Assembly (NCBI RefSeq): GCF_001613265.1
Contig: NZ_BDCA01000007.1
Coordinates: forward strand, 1 to 64,000
Origin: Nocardia vermiculata NBRC 100427
Lineage (GTDB): Bacteria; Actinomycetota; Actinomycetes; Mycobacteriales; Mycobacteriaceae
Length of the DNA stretch: 64,000 nucleotides
Direction of reading: 5' to 3'
Position numbers and translations under genes: made by a program. Positions 57,905 through 64,000 of the stretch are shown here, one piece after another. The stretch's first letter is position 1; the number at the start of each line of letters is the position of its first letter. The notes beneath the pieces were generated by a model, which was not told the origin of the DNA, ran no database searches, and saw nothing but the letters and a program-made list of their open reading frames with translations.

Positions 57905-58828
57905 ATGGCGTTCGCATATCCGGATATGCTGGCAACGATCCAGGACCGGCAGTGGGCTCTGGCCGATATCGATTGGGACGCACCGGGAGCCGAGCTCATC
58001 ACCGCCGAGCAGCGGCCCCGGCTGGCGGCGTTCATGGCCGATCTGGTCTGGATCGAACATGTGGGCGCGCGCGGTTTCGCGGCACTGACCCGCAAGGCGC
58101 CGCCGGGCGCGCTGCGCGAGATCTACCGCTATTTCCATGCCGAGGAACAGAAGCATGCCAACGCCGAACTGGCGCTGATGCGCCGCTGGGGCATGCTGCC
58201 CGATGATGAAATGCCGGTACCCAACAACAATATTCGCCTGGTGATCGAATGGCTCGACCGCTACGCCGACGATCTGTCACTGCCGGTCCTCGGCACGGTG
58301 ATTCCGTCCCTGGAGACCGCACTGGACGGCGCCCTGGTCCGCTTCCTGCTCGACGAAGTAGAGGATCCGATCTGCCATCAGGTCTTCCGGCACATCAACA
58401 GTGACGAATCGCGGCATCTGGCAGTCGGGTTCCAGGTGCTCGAACAGCTGGGCGCGGGCCCGGTACGGCGGCTCGCGATCGAAACCGCGGGGCTCGCACT
58501 GCGCCCCTCCTTCGCGCTGGGTGCCGTACTCTATGCGCCATTGCTGTCCCGGATGGCCGCCAATATCGTCGCCCTCGGCCTGGACGAGGACAAACTGTGG
58601 AATGCGGTGCGGCGCTACGAAACGCTCGGTGACCGCCGGCCCGCCATCCGGCGGGTACCGCTGTACCACGTCGTCCGCTACCACGCCCGCATGACGATCC
58701 ACCGGGTGCAGCCGATGCAGCTGGCCACCGACGTGCTCAACGCCGGAATCGATCGCATTCCGGGCCGGCTGTTCGGTGCGCCGCCGTCGTGGTCGCGAGA
58801 ACTGACCTACGAGCCGGTGGCGAAATGA
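57905..58828 (+). CDS. Ferritin-like diiron protein
   Basis: 307 residues, mostly helical. Probable iron ligands are in two E-x-x-H pairs, AEEQKHA and DESRHLAV, plus Glu in WIEHVG and SLETALDG. This is the pattern of ferritin-like oxidases and hydroxylases. Such genes accompany BVMO/SDR genes in mycobacteria and nocardiae. GGAGG precedes the ATG; the stop overlaps the next gene as ATGA. Confidence 0.8.
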   Translation: MAFAYPDMLATIQDRQWALADIDWDAPGAELITAEQRPRLAAFMADLVWIEHVGARGFAALTRKAPPGALREIYRYFHAEEQKHANAELALMRRWGMLPDDEMPVPNNNIRLVIEWLDRYADDLSLPVLGTVIPSLETALDGALVRFLLDEVEDPICHQVFRHINSDESRHLAVGFQVLEQLGAGPVRRLAIETAGLALRPSFALGAVLYAPLLSRMAANIVALGLDEDKLWNAVRRYETLGDRRPAIRRVPLYHVVRYHARMTIHRVQPMQLATDVLNAGIDRIPGRLFGAPPSWSRELTYEPVAK

Positions 58829-59409
58829 CGGGCGCCGCGGTGTCGCGGCCACGCGGCGACGAGGTGTTCACCGGCGATCGGATCCACTGCGAGTACTGGG
58901 ACGACCGGCTCGACCTGCGGGGCCGGCGGGTGGCGATCCTCGGTGCGGCAGCGGCGGTGGCCCGGGTGCTGCCGCCGGTGGTCGCCCAGGCGGAAACGGT
59001 CACCGTCTTCCAGCACGAATCGGTGTGGGTGCTACCGCGTCTGCCGTTGCCCGCACTGTCCGCCCTGGTACCGGGTCGGTTGGCTCACTGCGCCGCACGA
59101 GTGAATCTGCGGATGCAGGTGCGGGACCGATGGATGCGGCGACAGCTGACTCCCGAAGACAGCTCCGGCATCCACCGGCACAGCAGCTACTACCGTGCCC
59201 TGCAGCAACCGCACTGCCGGCTGGTGACCTGGCCCGTCGCCACCCTGGCGCCGAAAGGTATCCGCACCGTCGACGGCATCGAACATCGGGTCGACTGCAT
59301 CATCTTCGCGCACACCGGATCGAACGGAGCAGCGATGACCGACAATCACGCAGCAGGTCATCGCTGCGACCGGGTGCGGGTGTCCCGCAAGACACTGGAG
59401 CAGCGATGA
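58825..59409 (+). CDS. Truncated monooxygenase-like protein (NADP-domain remnant)
   Basis: 194 residues resembling only the central part of the next gene: CEYWDDRLDLRGRRVAILGAAAAVARVLPPVV matches its SRWDHEQSLRGKRVAIVGTGASA region, and VDCIIFAHTGSNG its VDVLILATGFK. The FAD domain is absent and the GxGxxS loop is lost, so it is probably not an active enzyme. The frame runs straight into the MTDN repeat, which forms its last 24 residues. Confidence 0.7.
   Translation: MTGAAVSRPRGDEVFTGDRIHCEYWDDRLDLRGRRVAILGAAAAVARVLPPVVAQAETVTVFQHESVWVLPRLPLPALSALVPGRLAHCAARVNLRMQVRDRWMRRQLTPEDSSGIHRHSSYYRALQQPHCRLVTWPVATLAPKGIRTVDGIEHRVDCIIFAHTGSNGAAMTDNHAAGHRCDRVRVSRKTLEQR
59335..59409 (+). repeat. MTDN repeat unit coupled to the Baeyer-Villiger monooxygenase
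   Basis: A 71-base unit encoding MTDNHAAGHRC, DRVRVSR and EQR-stop. It starts after CGGAGCAGCG, and its stop overlaps the monooxygenase ATG (ATGA). It is on the opposite strand from the other five copies. Stems CGCAGC/GCTGCG and TGCGGG/CCCGCA are kept. It is in frame with the upstream remnant gene. Confidence 0.8.
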
Positions 59410-60917
59410 CCATCGACCACGAGGTGATCATCGTCGGTGCCGGATTCTCCGGCATCGGCGTCGCGATCACGCTTCGTCAGGCCGGTTTCCGGGATTTCCT
59501 CATCGTCGACGATGCCGACGGCGTGGGAGGTACCTGGCATTGGAACACCTATCCGGGTATCGCGGTGGACATACCGTCGTTCAGCTATCAGTACTCGTTC
59601 GAGCAGAGCGCGCGGTGGTCGCGGGTCTACGCGCCGGGGCATGAACTCGCGGAGTACGCCGAGCACTGCGTCGACAAGTACGGCCTGCGACCACGGATCA
59701 GGTTCTCCACCACCATCTCCGCGGCGGAATTCGACGAGCAGGCGGCGGTCTGGACATTGCACACCGGCGACGGGGAAAAGCTCACCGCACGCTATGTGAT
59801 CGGTGCGACCGGCGTTCTGACTCGCCCGAAACTGCCCGACATTCCCGGCGTCGAATCGTTTTCCGGCATCACCATGCACACCTCACGCTGGGATCACGAG
59901 CAGTCGCTGCGAGGTAAGCGGGTGGCGATCGTCGGGACCGGCGCCTCGGCGGTGCAGATCGTGCCCTCCATCGCACCGGAGGTCGCCCGGCTCACGGTGT
60001 TTCAGCGCACCCCGATCTGGTGCCTGCCCCGCCCGGACAGTGCGCTGCCGTCGCCGGCACGCTGGGCGCTGCGCAATCTGCCCGGCGGGCAGGCGGTGTC
60101 CCGGCTGGCCAGCCAAGCGTTCGTGGAGCTGACCTTCCCGCTGTCGGCGCACTACTATTCGACGCTCCCGCTGGCGAAGCTGGGCGAACTCAGCGGACTG
60201 GCTCATCTGCGCCGGCAGGTCCACGATCCGGTGGTCCGGGACAAACTCACCCCGCGATACGCACTCGGCTGCAAACGCCCCGGATTCTCCAACGACTACC
60301 TGCCGACGTTCAATCGCGACAACGTGATCCTGGAAACCGATCCGATCCGCGAGATCACTCCCACGAGTGTCCGCACCGCCGAGTCCGAATATCCGGTCGA
60401 CGTGCTGATTCTGGCCACCGGATTCAAGGTGATGGAATCGGGGAATATGCCGACCTTCGACATGACCGGTGTCGGTGGACGGGATCTGGAGAAGTGGTGG
60501 GACGAGAACCGGCTGCAGGCCTACGAAGGCGTGAGCGTGCCCGGATTCCCCAACTTCTTCTCCATCATCGGCCCGTACGGCTACAACGGTGCGTCGTACT
60601 TCACGCTGATCGAGATGCAGGCCCAGCACATCCTCCGGTTACTGCGGCATGCCCGGCGCCGGCGTGCCGAGCGGATCGAAGTGACCCCGGCGGCCAACGA
60701 ACGTTATTTCCGCCAGATGCTCGACCGGCGCGATGGGCAGGTGTTCTGGCAGGACAGCTGTTCGGTGTCACACAGCTACTACTTCGACAAACACGGTGAT
60801 GTGCCGTTGAAGCCGATGAGCACCATCGAGGCCGCTTGGCGCGCTACGCATTTCGACCTGGACGACTACACGTTCGAGCGTTCCGGTGCTCAGCTGTCGC
60901 GCGCTGCGTCCAGTTGA
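59406..60917 (+). CDS. Baeyer-Villiger-type flavin monooxygenase
   Basis: Inserts oxygen beside a ketone using FAD and NADPH. The 503-residue protein has the FAD motif GAGFSGIG (11-18), the BVMO fingerprint FSGITMHTSRW (152-162), the NADPH motif GTGASA (177-182) and DVLILATGFK. Its start overlaps the MTDN repeat frame (ATGA). The last 28 bases overlap the convergent metal-receptor gene. Substrate unknown. Confidence 0.95.
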   Translation: MTIDHEVIIVGAGFSGIGVAITLRQAGFRDFLIVDDADGVGGTWHWNTYPGIAVDIPSFSYQYSFEQSARWSRVYAPGHELAEYAEHCVDKYGLRPRIRFSTTISAAEFDEQAAVWTLHTGDGEKLTARYVIGATGVLTRPKLPDIPGVESFSGITMHTSRWDHEQSLRGKRVAIVGTGASAVQIVPSIAPEVARLTVFQRTPIWCLPRPDSALPSPARWALRNLPGGQAVSRLASQAFVELTFPLSAHYYSTLPLAKLGELSGLAHLRRQVHDPVVRDKLTPRYALGCKRPGFSNDYLPTFNRDNVILETDPIREITPTSVRTAESEYPVDVLILATGFKVMESGNMPTFDMTGVGGRDLEKWWDENRLQAYEGVSVPGFPNFFSIIGPYGYNGASYFTLIEMQAQHILRLLRHARRRRAERIEVTPAANERYFRQMLDRRDGQVFWQDSCSVSHSYYFDKHGDVPLKPMSTIEAAWRATHFDLDDYTFERSGAQLSRAASS

Positions 60918-61666
60918 GCGGTCAGCCGGGTACGGGCCTCGACCAGTGACGGCCCATACCAGGTGAGATCGCGTCCGCTCACCAGCGCGACGGGAATACC
61001 GGAAAATACTTCCGGTCCGTCGGTAGCGGTGAAGACGTAGGGCTCGTCCGGTAGTACTGCCAGTCGAATACCTTGCCGGAGTTCGGATTCGGTGACGGTG
61101 GGATACCGGTCGGCTCGGTCGGTGTGTACCAGGTTCAGGCCGAGCCGGGCCGCCAGGTCGGCGGTGAAGGTATCGCGACCGACCACCATCCACGGGTTCC
61201 GCCAGATCGGGATCACCGCGTCGACCGCCGGCGGGGGCGGTGCCGACCAGATCTCGCGGGCCTGCTCGAGCCATGGTGGGACGGTACCCGCGAGCGCGGT
61301 CACGAACAGCCGGGACATCGAGGTGAATGCCTCGTCGACGGTGCGGATCCGGGTCACCCACACCGGAATTCCGGCCGCGCGCAGCCGGTCCACATCCAGC
61401 CGGCGATTTTCCTCCTGATTGCAGATCACCAGGTCCGGGGTCAGTTCCGCGATACGCCGCAGGTTCGGATTCTTGGTGCCGCGCACTCGTTCCACCGGCA
61501 GCTCGGCGGGGTGTGTACACCAGTCGGTCGCGGCGACGAGCAGTTCCGGGCGCGATATCGCCACGGCCTCGGTCAGCGACGGCACCAGCGACACCACTCG
61601 GCGTACCGGCCGCCGCAGCCCTACCGCGGCGCCCAGATCATCCACCGGGTCCTCGTGCACCAGCAC
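60890..61666 (-). CDS. Helical-backbone metal receptor (BtuF/FhuD fold), no signal peptide
   Basis: 258 residues of the cobalamin/iron-siderophore receptor fold: RRVVSLVPSLTEAVAI, GTKNPNLRRIAELTPDLVI, NQEENRRLDVDRLRAAGIPV. It lacks a signal peptide or lipobox, as do many actinobacterial members, so it is probably cytoplasmic rather than an ABC receptor. The frame starts at a GTG with no clear ribosome site. Confidence 0.85.
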   Translation of the reverse strand: MLVHEDPVDDLGAAVGLRRPVRRVVSLVPSLTEAVAISRPELLVAATDWCTHPAELPVERVRGTKNPNLRRIAELTPDLVICNQEENRRLDVDRLRAAGIPVWVTRIRTVDEAFTSMSRLFVTALAGTVPPWLEQAREIWSAPPPPAVDAVIPIWRNPWMVVGRDTFTADLAARLGLNLVHTDRADRYPTVTESELRQGIRLAVLPDEPYVFTATDGPEVFSGIPVALVSGRDLTWYGPSLVEARTRLTAQLDAARDS

Positions 61667-61708
61667 AGCATAGGGCCTGCCCGATGCGATGGTTGCGGGA
61701 GCGAGCGT

Positions 61709-62482
61709 TCAATCCGAGGTCTTCAGAGCCCGGTAGAGGGCACCCAGTTCGCGCATACCCGCCTCGGCCATCGGCTCGTCCTCGCTGGTCATCCGTAGTG
61801 CCTGGCGCAGCGGCACGGAATCGAGATCCTCGACCGCTGCCCGGAACTGCGGATCCGGCAGGGCGGGCAGGGTGACGTTCTCGCCGTAGAGGTCGTCGGA
61901 CACCGTGGGTCCGTCGTCCCGCTGTACGCCGCGGATCAAGGTATCCAGGTCGAGACCGCGCAAGGTCAGCATCACCGCCGGTGTTTCGTCCAATCGTTCG
62001 GCGAAGATGTAGCACAGCGCGGCCACATGTTTACACGGCCACCCGTCGTCCGGGCAGGTGCAGGAGAAATCGAGTTCGGCCGCCGTGGTCGGAAGCAACA
62101 ACGGGCCCAGCTCCTGGGGTAGTGAACCGGAGGCCAGTTGGGCGAGCATGCCCGGCGTGTCGCGCACCTGCTCGACCAGTTCGTCGAGGCGCTCGTCCCG
62201 CAGCACCCGCAGCGTCAGGACCGAGGTGAACGGGCGCGGCTGGCTGCCCTGCACCTCGGCCGCTACCGCCCCCGGCTCGATGTGGTAGTTGACCACCTGC
62301 CCCGAACGGGCGTAAGTCCGCCCGCGGGTGAGCCGGCCGGCGTCGGCAACCTCCTCGATCGCCTCCAGGAACGCGCGACCCCACCAGGTGCGCGCGAAAC
62401 CGCCGCGCCGGCTGCGCGATTGCACGCCACCCCGCACCGGTCGGCGCTTACCGTAGGCACTGAAATCTGGGGCGGGGCTCAT
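61709..62482 (-). CDS. SWIM zinc-finger protein
   Basis: 257 residues with the SWIM motif FSCTCPDDGWPCKHVAAL (CxC...CxH). It follows the Snf2 helicase with an ATGA overlap, a pairing common in actinobacteria, and probably acts with it on DNA. The N-terminus FARTWWGRAFLEAIEEV is a family hallmark. Confidence 0.93.
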   Translation of the reverse strand: MSPAPDFSAYGKRRPVRGGVQSRSRRGGFARTWWGRAFLEAIEEVADAGRLTRGRTYARSGQVVNYHIEPGAVAAEVQGSQPRPFTSVLTLRVLRDERLDELVEQVRDTPGMLAQLASGSLPQELGPLLLPTTAAELDFSCTCPDDGWPCKHVAALCYIFAERLDETPAVMLTLRGLDLDTLIRGVQRDDGPTVSDDLYGENVTLPALPDPQFRAAVEDLDSVPLRQALRMTSEDEPMAEAGMRELGALYRALKTSD

Positions 62483-64000
62483 TCGCCGACCGCCTCCGCA
62501 CCCAGTGAGAACAGGTCGCGCAGTTCGTCGGTGCTCATTTCGGTGATCCAGTTCTCACCGGCGCCGACGGTCAGATTCGCCAATTCCTGTTTGCCGGTGA
62601 GCATATCGTCGATGCGCTCCTCGATCGTGTCCACGCATACCAGCTTGCGCACCTGCACATCGCGGCGCTGGCCGATCCGGAAGGCTCGGTCGGTGGCCTG
62701 GTTCTCCACCGCGGGATTCCACCACCGGTCCAGGTGCACAACATGATTGGCGGCGGTGAGATTCAGACCGGTACCACCTGCCTTGAGCGACAACACCATG
62801 ATGGGTGGTCCGTCGGACTCGGCGAACCGCTCCACCATGCCGTCGCGGCGCTTCTTCGGCACACCGCCGTGCAGGAAGGGAATGGCGGTACCGAAACGTT
62901 CGGTCAGATACGGCGTGATCAGATCACCGAATTCGCGGAACTGGGTGAACAGCAGTGCGCGCTCCCCCTCGGCCAGTACCGATTCCAGCACGTCCTCCAC
63001 CAGTGCGAGTTTCCCGGAGCGATGGCGGCCGCGCCGCACCAGCGCCGACCCGTCGCCGAGATAGTGCGCGGGATGGTTGCAGACCTGTTTGAGCCTGGTC
63101 AGCGCAGCCAGAACGGCACCACGGCGGGCCATGTTCACCGCCTTGGACCCGGTATCGCGTGCGGCCTTCAACTGGGTGAGCATCTCGTCCACGATCGCCT
63201 GATACAGCGCGGCCTGCTCGGCGGTGAGATTGGCGCGCACGGTCATCTCGAACTTCTCCGGCAGATCGGAGATGACCGACGGATCGGTCTTCACCCGGCG
63301 CAGGACGAACGGCGCGGTCACCGCGCGCAGCCGCGACACCGCATTCGGGTCGTTCTCACGCTCGATGGGCACGGCGAAGCGCGCGTGGAATTCCGAGGGC
63401 TTGCCCAGAATGTTCGGCGCCGCGAAATCGAGAATCGACCGCAGCTCCTCCAGCCGGTTCTCCACCGGCGTCCCGGTGAGTGCCAACCGGTGCCGAGCCG
63501 GGATCGCGCGCGCGGCACGCGATTGCCGGGTGGCGGCATTCTTGATGTGCTGGGCCTCGTCGAGCACCACACGCTCCCACGGTTGCCGCTTCAGTTCTTC
63601 CACATCGCGTGCCAGCAGCGCGTAGGTGGTGAGTACCAGGTCCGAATCCGCTACGGCCGCATCGAGTTCCGCACCGGATCGGCGGCCGGGGCCGTGGTGC
63701 ACCAGTACTCGCAGGCCGGGAGCGAAGCGCTCGGTTTCCCGCTGCCAGTTGCCGACCACCGACATCGGGCACACCAGCAGGGTCGGCCCTGGTACGGAAC
63801 TCGTTGCTGCGCTTTCACTCTCGTGTATCAGCAGCGCGAGTACCTGGACGGTTTTGCCGAGCCCCATATCGTCGGCGAGCACGGCACCGCAGCCGAGCCG
63901 GTTCATGGTCGCCAACCAGGACAGACCGCGCAGCTGGTAGGGCCGCAGCTGCGCCTTCAAGCCCGCGGGGGGTTCCACGTCGTCGCCGTTGTGCACACTG
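62479..64000 (-). CDS. Snf2-family DEAD/DEAH helicase, 5' part outside the window
   Basis: Only the C-terminal ~507 residues are inside the window. They hold the complete ATPase: DDMGLGKT (Walker A), LDEAQH (motif II), LTGTPVENRLEEL, then the helicase C lobe with LLFTQFREFGD, LSLKAGGTGLNL and DRAFRIGQRRDV. It is of the bacterial Snf2/HepA type with an N-terminal region still to come. It is coupled to the SWIM protein gene. Confidence 0.95.
   Translation of the reverse strand, partial: SVHNGDDVEPPAGLKAQLRPYQLRGLSWLATMNRLGCGAVLADDMGLGKTVQVLALLIHESESAATSSVPGPTLLVCPMSVVGNWQRETERFAPGLRVLVHHGPGRRSGAELDAAVADSDLVLTTYALLARDVEELKRQPWERVVLDEAQHIKNAATRQSRAARAIPARHRLALTGTPVENRLEELRSILDFAAPNILGKPSEFHARFAVPIERENDPNAVSRLRAVTAPFVLRRVKTDPSVISDLPEKFEMTVRANLTAEQAALYQAIVDEMLTQLKAARDTGSKAVNMARRGAVLAALTRLKQVCNHPAHYLGDGSALVRRGRHRSGKLALVEDVLESVLAEGERALLFTQFREFGDLITPYLTERFGTAIPFLHGGVPKKRRDGMVERFAESDGPPIMVLSLKAGGTGLNLTAANHVVHLDRWWNPAVENQATDRAFRIGQRRDVQVRKLVCVDTIEERIDDMLTGKQELANLTVGAGENWITEMSTDELRDLFSLGAEAVGE

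Noticed and set aside
61709..64000. Dedicated Snf2/SWIM phage-defence locus
   Set aside because: The helicase-SWIM pair is a common actinobacterial housekeeping arrangement, and no other defence gene (nuclease, methylase, protease) is adjacent.

Overview
The window looks like chromosome of a high-GC mycolic-acid actinomycete, most probably Nocardia or a close relative. The evidence is the gene order argS-lysA-hom-thrC-thrB-rho-rpmE-prfA-prmC-sua5-wecA-atpI/B/E/F/H/A/G/D/C-DUF2550-cobalamin adenosyltransferase-murA, all on the minus strand. This is the known mycobacterial/nocardial core order. MurA carries the Asp-for-Cys active-site change known from mycobacteria, and an rRNA-type promoter follows murA. 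No species was verified. Region 1 (1-25.4 kb) is this core block: peptidoglycan entry, the whole F1Fo ATP synthase, translation and termination factors, and the aspartate-family amino-acid genes, with several ATGA overlaps. Region 2 (25.4-36.3 kb) begins with a small collagen-like membrane protein and a tRNA-Arg(CCG) with its promoter and terminator. Then comes a minus-strand cluster of poorly understood actinobacterial genes: SCO2521-, SCO2522-, SCO2523- (variant P-loop) and SCO2524-family proteins, a pore-loop channel-like membrane protein, a GNAT acetyltransferase and a membrane-tethered Hsp70/actin-fold protein. A MarR regulator and a Tat-exported metallophosphoesterase follow. The SCO2521-2524 cluster is the best candidate for an undescribed multi-gene system. 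Region 3 (36.3-42.8 kb) holds an EthD protein with a flavin monooxygenase under a divergent TetR gene with clear operators, an FBP/FusB-like protein, and a TetR gene divergent from an MFS pump fused to three carboxypeptidase-regulatory-like domains. Region 4 (42.8-52.1 kb) is a complete valine/isobutyrate pathway (isobutyryl-CoA dehydrogenase, enoyl-CoA hydratase, 3-hydroxyisobutyryl-CoA hydrolase, MmsB, MmsA), divergent from the B12-dependent fused mutase IcmF, with two operator-like palindromes between mmsA and icmF. The adenosyltransferase near murA could supply the IcmF cofactor. Region 5 (52.1-64 kb) holds an IS605-type element with an intact tnpB and a decayed tnpA, an amidohydrolase, an XRE regulator with an operator, and a TetR/SDR/diiron/Baeyer-Villiger monooxygenase cluster. 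It ends with a metal-receptor protein, a SWIM protein and the 3' part of a Snf2 helicase. The most unusual sequence feature is a family of short repeats that are also short coding frames. Six copies of a unit starting MTDN and containing DRVRVSR occur at three unlinked loci. At each locus the last copy overlaps the ATG of the next gene as ATGA. A second tandem repeat encoding MSGQGPEEAACV peptides lies in the same valine operon and also starts at an ATGA junction. Both repeats can fold into hairpins. They may be translationally coupled leader ORFs or mobile repeats that insert at start codons.
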